From Enterobacteriaceae bacterium UBA3516 (GTDB taxonomy: Bacteria; Pseudomonadota; Gammaproteobacteria; Enterobacterales; Enterobacteriaceae), in contig DFPL01000047.1 of the NCBI GenBank assembly GCA_002377245.1, positions 1-23,688 on the forward strand: a DNA stretch of 23,688 nucleotides. The letters run 5' to 3'. A model generated the notes under the pieces. The model was not told where the DNA came from, searched no databases, and saw only the letters and a list, made by a program, of their open reading frames with translations. Below are positions 1 to 6,612 of the stretch, in pieces. The position numbers were made by a program, and so were the translations under genes. The first letter of the stretch is position 1; every line of letters starts with the position of its first letter.

Positions 1-933
1 CTAAATCCTATTCTGATTCCTGCGATTAGCGAAAAACTGAACGCCCTGTATACCGTCTACCGTTACTTTGAAATTGAAGACAAAGATGCTTTTATTAAAG
101 AGTACGGCAACAGCATTCGTGGCGTTGTCTCAGGCGGTCATACCGGCATCAGCAATGCATTGATGGAAAAACTACCCGCGCTGGAAGTGGTCGCTATCAA
201 TGGCGTCGGCGTTGATGCCGTTGATCTGAACTATGCCCGTCAGCGTAATATCCATGTCACGGCGACCCTGGGCGCCCTGACGGAAGACGTGGCTGACCTG
301 GCGATCGGCCTGCTGATTGCAGCCTGCAGGGGCATTTGCTCTGGCGATCGCGTGGTACGTAATGGCGAGTGGGCGAAAAATCCCCATCCCGGCGCCATTC
401 CGCTTTCCCGCCGTTTTAGCGGCATGCGCGTCGGCATTGTCGGCATGGGCCGCGTGGGCCGCGCCATTGCTACCCGCGCTTCTGCGTTTGGTTGCCCGAT
501 TGCCTATACCGACCTCCAGCCAATGACCGATCTTGATTACCCGTTCATTGCCGATCTGCAGGCGCTGGCCGCCCAGAGTGATGCTCTGATTCTTTCCGCA
601 TCTGCCGATAAAGCCGAAGGCATCGTCAATGCAGCCGTGCTTAATGCGCTCGGTGAGCACGGCTTTTTAGTTAATATCGCTCGCGGAAAACTGGTCAATG
701 AACCCGATCTGGTTGACGCGCTGGTGGCAGGACGTATTCAGGGCGCAGGGCTGGATGTCTTCGTTGACGAGCCAAACGTCCCTGCCCCGCTCCTCGGCAT
801 GGACAATGTCGTTCTGCAGGCCCACCGCGCCAGCGCCACGGTTGAGACGCGCACGGCAATGGGCGAAATGGTACTGGCAAGCCTGGCGCAGGCGCTGAGT
901 GGACAGCGGCCGGACGCCAGCCTGACAAGCTAA
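1..933 (+). CDS. D-isomer-specific 2-hydroxyacid dehydrogenase, 5' end cut by window edge
   Basis: The frame is open from base 1 to the TAA at 931-933, giving 310 visible residues. The family usually has about 310-325, so only a few N-terminal residues are probably missing. An ATG at 160 lies inside the fold and is not the start. The Rossmann glycine motif GMGRVG is at visible residues 148-153. The catalytic trio of the family is present: Arg228 in NIARGK, Glu257 in VDEPN and His275 in QAHRAS. Such enzymes reduce 2-keto acids (glyoxylate, hydroxypyruvate, gluconate-type keto acids) with NAD(P)H in the cytoplasm. The sequence resembles the GhrB/hydroxypyruvate reductase group, but the substrate cannot be told. 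A short-chain dehydrogenase follows after 53 bases on the same strand, suggesting a two-gene catabolic operon whose promoter lies outside the window. Confidence 0.9.
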   Translation, partial: LNPILIPAISEKLNALYTVYRYFEIEDKDAFIKEYGNSIRGVVSGGHTGISNALMEKLPALEVVAINGVGVDAVDLNYARQRNIHVTATLGALTEDVADLAIGLLIAACRGICSGDRVVRNGEWAKNPHPGAIPLSRRFSGMRVGIVGMGRVGRAIATRASAFGCPIAYTDLQPMTDLDYPFIADLQALAAQSDALILSASADKAEGIVNAAVLNALGEHGFLVNIARGKLVNEPDLVDALVAGRIQGAGLDVFVDEPNVPAPLLGMDNVVLQAHRASATVETRTAMGEMVLASLAQALSGQRPDASLTS

Positions 934-986
934 GCAGGCGGGTATCCTTACTTTACTGACAACGGGATTAGCAGAAGGAATTTACA

Positions 987-1742
987 ATGTTCGATTCAAC
1001 GAAAATTGCGCTGGTAACGGGCGCAGGCAGCGGGATTGGCAGAGCCACTGCCATTGCATTATCCCATGCCGGGTATTTTGTGGTGCTTGCCGGACGCCGT
1101 CTGGAACCCTTGCTTGAGACCGTCTCCGCATTGGGCGACGGGGCGCAATCAATGGTGGTGCCCACGGATGTCACTCAACCAGATTCTGTGGCGGCGCTGT
1201 TCACCCGGATTAAAGAAAAATGCGGTCATCTTGATGTACTGTTCAACAATGCGGGCACCAACTTCCCGGGCATCCCGTTTGAAGAGTTGAGCTATGAGAA
1301 GTGGACGACGGTGGTAGATGTTAATCTGACGGGAATGTTTCTTTGCGCGCAGGGCGCTTTCCGCCTGATGAAAGAACAATCTCCCCAGGGCGGACGTATT
1401 ATCAATAATGGTTCGATTTCAGCCCATGCCCCGCGCCCGGATTCCGCGGCTTACACGGCCACCAAACATGGTGTTACTGGCCTGACGAAGAGCATCTCGC
1501 TGGATGGTCGCAAATATGGCATCGCCTGTGGTCAAATTGACATTGGTAATGCGCACACTGAGCTTTCTCAGCGGATGGCAAAAGGGGTGAAACAGGCCAA
1601 TGGGGAGGTTGTTGTCGAAGCGATGATGGATGTCTCGCAAGTGGCCAACAGCGTGGTCTATATGGCGGGCGTGCCGCTTGATACCAACGTGCAGTTCATT
1701 ACCGTCATGGCGACAACCATGCCGTTTGTGGGGCGTGGCTGA
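987..1742 (+). CDS. Short-chain dehydrogenase/reductase (SDR family oxidoreductase)
   Basis: This classical SDR has 251 residues. The cofactor motif TGAGSGIG is at residues 11-18, NNAG at 88-91, and the catalytic set is Ser144, Tyr157 and Lys161 (YTATK). The start ATG is preceded by AGAAGGA at a normal distance. The enzyme should oxidise or reduce an alcohol/ketone pair with NAD(P) in the cytoplasm; the substrate is not readable. No Asp/Glu typical of strict NAD binding was located with certainty, so cofactor preference is open. It lies 53 bases after the 2-hydroxyacid dehydrogenase and is followed by a terminator, so the pair is probably co-transcribed and may act on successive oxidation states of one hydroxy-acid or sugar-acid compound (inference). 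Confidence 0.9.
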   Translation: MFDSTKIALVTGAGSGIGRATAIALSHAGYFVVLAGRRLEPLLETVSALGDGAQSMVVPTDVTQPDSVAALFTRIKEKCGHLDVLFNNAGTNFPGIPFEELSYEKWTTVVDVNLTGMFLCAQGAFRLMKEQSPQGGRIINNGSISAHAPRPDSAAYTATKHGVTGLTKSISLDGRKYGIACGQIDIGNAHTELSQRMAKGVKQANGEVVVEAMMDVSQVANSVVYMAGVPLDTNVQFITVMATTMPFVGRG

Positions 1743-1757
1743 CCGCGTCGGCTTTTT

Positions 1758-1790
1758 ATGGGCTGCGAACTGTTCAGCAGCCCATTATTT
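1758..1790 (+). terminator. Intrinsic terminator after the SDR gene
   Basis: ATGGGCTGC (1758-1766) pairs perfectly with GCAGCCCAT (1777-1785) around a 10-base loop, followed by ATTATTTT. The hairpin begins 16 bases after the SDR stop codon. The T tract lies on the + side only, so it does not serve the convergent DUF3750 gene. Confidence 0.7.
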
Positions 1791-1861
1791 TCACCCATAA
1801 AGGAAGGTGAGTACGGACGTGTGTCGTTATGCGCTTGCACTGCCCTTTTGGTTTCGCTCTT

Positions 1862-2638
1862 TTATGGCGTACTTTCTGAGGAATTTTTCTGCAAATTGTC
1901 GCGCCCAGGCCCACCAATAAAAGGCAGGCGCAGGCGTAACGGTGAAAACCCTACCCCCATGTTCAGTCCGAGTACGTTGAGTTCGATCCCCTCTTCCGCT
2001 CCCAGGGTCATGCCCGCCACGCCCAGCAGCGACACCTGAACCCCACGCCCTGATGGCGGCAGGCCAACAGGGTTAAGCAATGAGCGAAAATCTTTACCTA
2101 CCGCATTGGCGGGCATATCCAGTTTGAGAGCCGGCACTTCTCGCCCGAGGTGGGCGATAAAGGTATTGCTGTTTGGCCCCGGCCACGCGTGATACGTGGT
2201 GGGCCAGGGGTAAGACGCAATGGCCGCCTCAATTTGCGGGATCATCGCTGCGGCCTCCGGCCCGCGATGGGCCACCAGCAGTCGTGGTTTTGCGCCGTAC
2301 CAGTAACCATCCGGTGAATGACGATTGTGGCGCACTTTATCTCCCGCCCCCCAGCTAATCACCTCGTAACGGTGATAGGCCGTTTCTCCGGCGCGCTTGA
2401 AGATAATCCACGGATGTACCGCGACCACACCTTTCCAGCCCCATGTCGGTGCGGCATAGACCTGTACAATGGCATCCTTCGCATATTTCCGGGCATCGGG
2501 TGCCAGCCCCGCAGAATCACGTCGCGCAGACCACCATCCCTCCTGGCTCAGCGACTCCCGCTGGAGCAAAGAGAGTGCAAGGCCCGCGAAGATGGCGAGA
2601 AAAATCAGGCACAGAAAGCTCAAGTAAAACGTTTTCAT
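1862..2638 (-). CDS. DUF3750 domain-containing protein, N-terminal membrane anchor
   Basis: The protein has 258 residues. Residues 1-25 (MKTFYLSFLCLIFLAIFAGL...) form one hydrophobic segment after a single lysine, either an uncleaved anchor or a signal peptide, so the rest probably faces the periplasm. Recognisable DUF3750 features are the HPWIIFK segment near residue 75, a conserved HRGPEA segment, and the WPGPNSNTF motif near residue 150. The function is unknown. The His-rich and NSNTF motifs suggest an enzyme-like pocket, but no catalytic role is established. The ribosome site is weak (GAAATCCTG before ATG). The gene converges with the SDR gene and lies just downstream of tRNA-Ser and its terminator, so it needs its own promoter in 2639-2841. 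It belongs to the lineage-variable segment beside the tRNA. Confidence 0.8.
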   Translation of the reverse strand: MKTFYLSFLCLIFLAIFAGLALSLLQRESLSQEGWWSARRDSAGLAPDARKYAKDAIVQVYAAPTWGWKGVVAVHPWIIFKRAGETAYHRYEVISWGAGDKVRHNRHSPDGYWYGAKPRLLVAHRGPEAAAMIPQIEAAIASYPWPTTYHAWPGPNSNTFIAHLGREVPALKLDMPANAVGKDFRSLLNPVGLPPSGRGVQVSLLGVAGMTLGAEEGIELNVLGLNMGVGFSPLRLRLPFIGGPGRDNLQKNSSESTP

Positions 2639-2841
2639 CAGGATTTCGCGTAAGTAATTAAACAGATGGGATGTGCGTCGGGTGAGTATACGTGAGTTTC
2701 CCCCCTGCTAAGCGCGTGAATAGCCTTCAACAGGGATTCACTATACAGGCGTAACGAAATGAGCAGCGTCTTGCTGAGACAGAGAGAGGATAGAATAGTT
2801 GAAGAATGGGAAGCTTGTCGGTGTTAATCGCGCCGGGAAGC

Positions 2842-2879
2842 CAAAAAACAAAGGGCCTACCAAGTGGTAGGCCCTTTGT
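2842..2879 (-). terminator. Strong intrinsic terminator of tRNA-Ser
   Basis: ACAAAGGGCCTACCA (2848-2862) is the perfect reverse complement of bases 2865-2879, a long stem with a tiny loop. Read on the minus strand, the hairpin ends in TGTTTTTTGG. It sits 6 bases beyond the tRNA 3' end, so it terminates the tRNA transcript. Confidence 0.9.
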
Positions 2880-2885
2880 ACGATT

Positions 2886-2973
2886 TGGCGGAAGCGTAGA
2901 GATTCGAACTCTAGAACCCTTTCGGGTCGCCGGTTTTCAAGACCGGTGCCTTCAACCGCTCGGCCACGCTTCC
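2886..2973 (-). tRNA. serT: tRNA-Ser (anticodon UGA)
   Basis: The minus strand gives an 88-base serine tRNA with the 3' CCA encoded (TGG at 2886-2888 on the + strand). The acceptor arms are GGAAGCG and CGCTTCC. The anticodon stem CCGGT/ACCGG holds loop CTTGAAA with anticodon TGA (2937-2939). The long variable arm ACCC-GAAA-GGGT is typical of class II serine tRNAs, and GTTCGAATC is the T loop. It reads UCA and, by wobble, other UCN codons. The gene has its own promoter and terminator. E. coli has serT in the same place beside yccA. Confidence 0.97.
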
Positions 2974-2985
2974 GGTATGGGGCGC

Positions 2986-3014
2986 ACTATAAACATCCCG
3001 GTGACGTCTGTAAA
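2986..3014 (-). promoter_or_regulatory. sigma-70 promoter of tRNA-Ser
   Basis: On the minus strand TTTACA (3009-3014) and TATAGT (2986-2991) are separated by exactly 17 bases. They are followed by a GC-rich discriminator GCGCCCC, the hallmark of stringently controlled stable-RNA promoters. The tRNA 5' end lies 12 bases beyond the -10. Confidence 0.85.
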
Positions 3015-3111
3015 GCGTGTTATTTACTGTTTGCCTGAAAAATCGACAAATGTGATTTAATCGCCTGAAATAACAACAAACTGACTATTAAATCAACGCG
3101 ATCTCGTCTCA

Positions 3112-4746
3112 TCACCCCTCATGCTTCTTGATATAAAGATCCTTGGTGTAGAAACGTCCCAGCCGATCGGGTTCAAATCCGCCTACCCAGGGCTTCACAA
3201 GATGGGTACGCACATAGTGATACAGAGGAATAGCCGGGACATCCTGCGCCAGCATGTCTTCCGCCTGTTGGTAGTACCGCCCCCGTTCCGCTACATCCTT
3301 CGCTTTTGCTGCGTTATGCAGGACCTCGTCATACGCCGGATTACTGTATTTCGACGTATTTTCGCTGTCGCCGGTGCGGAAGTTGTTTAAAAAGGTGGCC
3401 GCATCATCGTAATCGGCAATCCACGCGTAGCGCACGGCATCGAAATTGCCGGTGTGCATGGTGTCCAGCATGGTTTTCCACTCCTGATTTTGCAGCTTCG
3501 CCTCTACACCCAGATTTTTCTTCCACATTGAACTGACGGCTATCGCCAGTCGCTGGTGAGTCTCCATCGTGTTGTAGAGCAAATTAAACGATAACGGATG
3601 AGCGTCGTTGTACCCCGCGTCATTCAACAATTTCCTGGCTTCTTCGATCCGTTTTTCTCGGGGCCATGACGTGTAGTCAGGCGCCTTTAACGTGACGCCG
3701 CCAATCTCCGGTTGGCTGATGAGCCAGGCTGGACGTTGCCCCTGCCCCATAACCTTCTCAGCAATGATGTCCTTGTCGAGCGCCATATTTAAGGCCCGGC
3801 GCACACGCGCATCATTGAAAGGGGCTCTGGTGGTGTTCAGCTCATAATAATAGGTGGAAAGCAGCGGCAGGACGCTCACCTGGCTGCCCATGCTCGCTTT
3901 CAACTGTGCAAACTGATTCACGGGGATAGTGTTAGTGATATCAATTTCACCCGCTTTATAACGGTTTACATCTGCGGTTTCTGAACTGATTGGCAGGTAC
4001 GTTACCGTGTTGATGACGGTGGCTTTATTGTTCCAGTAGCGCGTATTACGTTGGGCGATAATTTTTTCATTGACCACCCACTCGCTCAGCTTATAGGGCC
4101 CGCTGGTGACAATATGTTCCGGCTTGGTCCACTTTTCAGCAAAACGACTAATAAGGATTTTATCGACTGGCACCATAGAAGGATGAGCGAGCATCGCCAG
4201 AAATGCCGCATTGGGCTGCGTCAGGCGAATTTCCAGGGTGTTGTCATCCACGGCTTTAACGCCCAGGGTGTCCAGTGGCTTCTCCCCTAACGCTATCTCT
4301 CTGGCATTCTGGATATGCATATTGCCGGGGTAGCTGGCATATGGCGAGGCCGTTTTTGGGTCAACCAGGCGCTGCCAGCTCCAGACAAAATCTTTTGCCG
4401 TGATGGCGGTGCCATCAGACCAGGTGGCGTTCGGGCGTAAATGAAAAACCCAGACAGTATTGTCTTTATTTTCCCATGCTTGCGCGAGACGGGGCTCAAT
4501 GCTGCCATCCAGATTGACTGCCACAAGCCCGTCGAATAAATCACTGATAATATTAAATTCAACGTCGCTTTCTACTTTATGCGGATCCAGCGATGCCGGT
4601 TCGCTGCCATTATTACGCACCAGCTCCTGTCGGGCAGCAAGTTCAGTACCCTGAGGTACGTTGGCGGCCAATGAAAATGTGCTAATACCTAACCCGCTGA
4701 TTGTGAGGAGGCCTAGTGCAATACGCGTCAAAGCATGTGATTTCAT
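3112..4746 (-). CDS. Peptide ABC transporter periplasmic binding protein, OppA/MppA-like
   Basis: The protein has 544 residues; OppA and MppA of E. coli have 543 and 537. A signal peptide runs to about residue 27 with cleavage at SLA|AN. Family landmarks in order are EPASLDPHK, DLFDGLV, LRPNATWSDG, DFVWSWQRLVDPKT, TSGPYKL, RRALNMALDK, LLYNT and WKKNLGV...QNQEWKT. It should bind peptides (possibly murein peptides, like MppA) in the periplasm and deliver them to an Opp-type permease. No permease or ATPase gene is adjacent, so it would have to share a system encoded elsewhere. The start is supported by CAGGA eight bases before ATG. The gene is divergent from yccA across 277 bases. It could be an OppA paralogue with different peptide specificity; the exact ligand is not readable. 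Confidence 0.9.
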   Translation of the reverse strand: MKSHALTRIALGLLTISGLGISTFSLAANVPQGTELAARQELVRNNGSEPASLDPHKVESDVEFNIISDLFDGLVAVNLDGSIEPRLAQAWENKDNTVWVFHLRPNATWSDGTAITAKDFVWSWQRLVDPKTASPYASYPGNMHIQNAREIALGEKPLDTLGVKAVDDNTLEIRLTQPNAAFLAMLAHPSMVPVDKILISRFAEKWTKPEHIVTSGPYKLSEWVVNEKIIAQRNTRYWNNKATVINTVTYLPISSETADVNRYKAGEIDITNTIPVNQFAQLKASMGSQVSVLPLLSTYYYELNTTRAPFNDARVRRALNMALDKDIIAEKVMGQGQRPAWLISQPEIGGVTLKAPDYTSWPREKRIEEARKLLNDAGYNDAHPLSFNLLYNTMETHQRLAIAVSSMWKKNLGVEAKLQNQEWKTMLDTMHTGNFDAVRYAWIADYDDAATFLNNFRTGDSENTSKYSNPAYDEVLHNAAKAKDVAERGRYYQQAEDMLAQDVPAIPLYHYVRTHLVKPWVGGFEPDRLGRFYTKDLYIKKHEG

Positions 4747-4935
4747 ATCCTTCGTCCTGAGTATTTTCCTGATGACGATACGTTGACCTTCTTATTAGCG
4801 TTCAAAACAGGCCAGAGCAATATTTTTCAGCGACATATAAGACACCGGTATGGTTATTTTTTACAAATGCGCATTGATACCGTCTTTTATCGTAAAGTCA
4901 GGATTTTTTACTGCCCGGATTCACTTGCATATTTA

Positions 4936-4950
4936 GTAAAGATGGGTAAA
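4936..4950 (+). promoter_or_regulatory. CpxR-type box upstream of yccA
   Basis: GTAAA-GATGG-GTAAA matches the CpxR consensus GTAAA-N5-GTAAA exactly. It lies 74 bases before the yccA start codon in the divergent gap. yccA is known to be raised by the Cpx envelope stress system in E. coli, which supports function. The downstream -10 was not identified with certainty. Confidence 0.65.
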
Positions 4951-5023
4951 ACAGCTAGGTAAGGAAACGGGGATTTTCTATCCTCACCCCATATATCTTC
5001 TGATCTGTCTAAGAGAGTGCCCT

Positions 5024-5683
5024 ATGGATCGTATTGTTACCTCCTCGCGCGACCGTACATCGTTGCTTAGCACCCATAAAGTGCTCCGTAATACCTATTT
5101 TCTGCTCAGTCTGACGCTGGCGTTTTCTGCCATGACGGCAACCGCAAGCACCCTGTTGGCATTGCCGTCTCCGGGCCTGATTCTTACTTTGGTTGGTATG
5201 TATGGTCTGATGTTCCTGACCTATAAAACGGCTAATCAACCGATCGGCATACTGTCTGCGTTCGCCTTTACCGGCTTCCTCGGCTATATCCTGGGTCCAA
5301 TCCTGAACGCCTATTTGTCGGCGGGCATGGGAGATGTGATTGGTTTGGCTCTGGGGGGAACCGCACTGGTGTTCTTCTGCTGTTCTGCTTACGTTCTGAC
5401 AACACGCAAAGACATGTCTTTCCTCGGCGGTATGCTGATGGCGGGCATTGTTGTGGTACTGATCGGGATGGTGGCGAATATTTTCCTGCAGCTGCCGGCT
5501 CTGCACCTGGCCATCAGCGCGGTGTTCATCCTGATTTCAACGGGCGCCATTCTGTATGAAACCAGCAATATCATTAACGGTGGTGAGACCAATTACATCC
5601 GTGCGACCGTTAGCCTGTATGTTTCCATCTATAACATCTTTGTCAGCCTGTTGAGCATTCTCGGCTTTGCCAGCCGTGACTAA
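5024..5683 (+). CDS. yccA: YccA, Bax inhibitor-1 family modulator of FtsH
   Basis: The protein has 219 residues, the same as E. coli YccA, and is nearly all hydrophobic with about seven membrane segments after a hydrophilic N-terminal tail of some 20 residues (MDRIVTSSRDRTSLLSTHKV). In E. coli YccA is an inner membrane substrate and inhibitor of the FtsH protease and protects jammed SecY translocons; the N-terminal tail is the degradation handle. C-terminal landmarks are YETSNIINGGETNYIRATVSLYVSIYN, seen here with the conserved Tyr and Asn positions. The start is preceded by AAGAGAG. The gene is a single transcription unit with a CpxR box upstream and a terminator at 5701-5732. Confidence 0.96.
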   Translation: MDRIVTSSRDRTSLLSTHKVLRNTYFLLSLTLAFSAMTATASTLLALPSPGLILTLVGMYGLMFLTYKTANQPIGILSAFAFTGFLGYILGPILNAYLSAGMGDVIGLALGGTALVFFCCSAYVLTTRKDMSFLGGMLMAGIVVVLIGMVANIFLQLPALHLAISAVFILISTGAILYETSNIINGGETNYIRATVSLYVSIYNIFVSLLSILGFASRD

Positions 5684-5700
5684 TCGTCAGCCTGTATAAC

Positions 5701-5732
5701 CAAAGCCCTGCTTAAGCGGGGCTTTGTTTTTT
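5701..5732 (+). terminator. Intrinsic terminator after yccA
   Basis: CAAAGCCCTGC (5701-5711) pairs with GCGGGGCTTTG (5716-5726), with one T-G wobble and loop TTAA, followed by six T. It starts 17 bases after the yccA stop. Confidence 0.9.
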
Positions 5733-5736
5733 GGTA

Positions 5737-5751
5737 CACTGCCCGGCAGTG
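5737..5751. repeat. Perfect inverted repeat upstream of tusE
   Basis: CACTGCC-C-GGCAGTG, with 7-base arms and 1-base spacer. It overlaps a possible -10 (TACACT, 5735-5740) of tusE, so it could be an operator or a start-site hairpin. No known regulator is recognised. Confidence 0.5.
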
Positions 5752-5774
5752 AATGACTGACATTGTGATATCTC

Positions 5775-6101
5775 ATGATTTTTGAAGGCATAGAAATAGA
5801 GACCGATAGCGAAGGCTATCTGAAAGACACCACGCTGTGGAGCGAAGGACTGGCATCGGCTATCGCCGAAAATGAAGGAATTACGCTCGCCGTTGAGCAC
5901 TGGGAAGTGGTGCGTTTTGTACGCGAATTCTATCTGGAGTTTAATACCTCACCGGCCATTCGCATGCTGGTGAAGGCAATGGCCAATAAGTTTGGCGAAG
6001 AGAAAGGAAACAGTCGCTATCTTTACCGCCTGTTTCCAAAAGGCCCGGCAAAGCAGGCGACCAAAATTGCCGGCCTGCCTAAACCGGTGAAATGTATTTA
6101 A
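5775..6101 (+). CDS. tusE: Sulfur relay protein TusE (DsrC/TusE family)
   Basis: The protein has 108 residues (E. coli 109) and differs from E. coli only at scattered positions. The C-terminal half, from WEVVRFVREFYLEFNTSPA to the end, is essentially invariant. The penultimate residue Cys107 in the tail PVKCI is the sulfur-accepting cysteine. TusE takes persulfide sulfur from the TusBCD complex and passes it to MnmA for 2-thiouridine formation at position 34 of tRNAs, in the cytoplasm. The ribosome site is weak. The stop codon overlaps the stop of the convergent acyP gene by two bases. Confidence 0.96.
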   Translation: MIFEGIEIETDSEGYLKDTTLWSEGLASAIAENEGITLAVEHWEVVRFVREFYLEFNTSPAIRMLVKAMANKFGEEKGNSRYLYRLFPKGPAKQATKIAGLPKPVKCI

Positions 6102-6391
6102 TAGCGTATGCCGAAGTTCGTCCACGTGCTGCCGGGTTGATGCGGCTCAGTGAGTACCCGCTCAACCTTCGCACTTCGTGGCCCGCCCGCCTTCAGCCAG
6201 TCAATCAGCGCTTCAACTTTTTGGCTGTCGCCACAGGCGACCACTTCCACACTCCCATCGTCCATGTTGCGCGCGTAGCCCGTCAACCCAAGCCGCTGCG
6301 CTTCACGTTGGGTGCTATAGCGAAACCCCACCCCCTGCACTCGGCCATGAACCCAGCAGATGGTGCAATGTGGTGACTTTTCATGACTCAT
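6098..6391 (-). CDS. acyP: Acylphosphatase
   Basis: The protein has 97 residues (E. coli YccX 92, typical family 90-100). The signature GRVQGVGFR is at residues 16-24. The catalytic Arg24 and Asn42 (in YARNMDDGSVEV) are present. The enzyme hydrolyses carboxyl-phosphate bonds such as acetyl phosphate or acylphosphate intermediates in the cytoplasm. The ATG is preceded by AAGGGGGA. The TTA at 6098-6100 makes the stop codon, overlapping the tusE stop on the other strand, as the two genes converge. The E. coli gene is divergent from rlmI; here an extra gene has come between them. Confidence 0.95.
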   Translation of the reverse strand: MSHEKSPHCTICWVHGRVQGVGFRYSTQREAQRLGLTGYARNMDDGSVEVVACGDSQKVEALIDWLKAGGPRSAKVERVLTEPHQPGSTWTNFGIRY

Positions 6392-6437
6392 AAATCCCCC
6401 TTTTGAAGGCCAGAATTGTTCTTTTCAGATGCTGAGG

Positions 6438-6453
6438 TTACTAATTTTAGTAA
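6438..6453. repeat. 16-base inverted repeat in the acyP/orphan-gene gap
   Basis: TTACTAA-TT-TTAGTAA, perfect 7-base arms. It lies 47 bases upstream of acyP and 160 upstream of the orphan gene. The size and symmetry suit an operator for a dimeric regulator; identity unknown. Confidence 0.5.
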
Positions 6454-6539
6454 AGTGTACGCACAGGTTCAAAAGTCAGACTAAACTTCTGATTAATGTG
6501 AATATATTCGCTGATTTTCGCAAATGTTGTGCGTGATTG

Positions 6540-6576
6540 TGTGAGGTTTGTTCACAACAGATGATTGTCATTAGAT
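6540..6576 (+). promoter_or_regulatory. Possible promoter and CRP-like dyad before the orphan gene
   Basis: TTGTTC (6548-6553) and TTAGAT (6571-6576) are 17 bases apart and could be -35 and -10. The -35 lies inside TGTGA-N7-TCACA (6540-6556), which has the two CRP half-sites but one base too many between them. Weak evidence only. Confidence 0.3.
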
Positions 6577-6612
6577 GGAATGTAGTTAACCCCATATCAC
6601 ACAGGAAGATAA

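Noticed and set aside
1758..2039. 93-codon open frame after the SDR gene
   Set aside because: It begins in the terminator hairpin and runs antisense to the DUF3750 gene without a ribosome site.
2886..2973. tRNA-Ser as the attachment site of an integrated element
   Set aside because: No second copy of the tRNA 3' end and no integrase were found in the window.
2806..3060. 84-codon open frame across tRNA-Ser
   Set aside because: It crosses the tRNA, its terminator and its promoter on the opposite strand and has no protein-like features.
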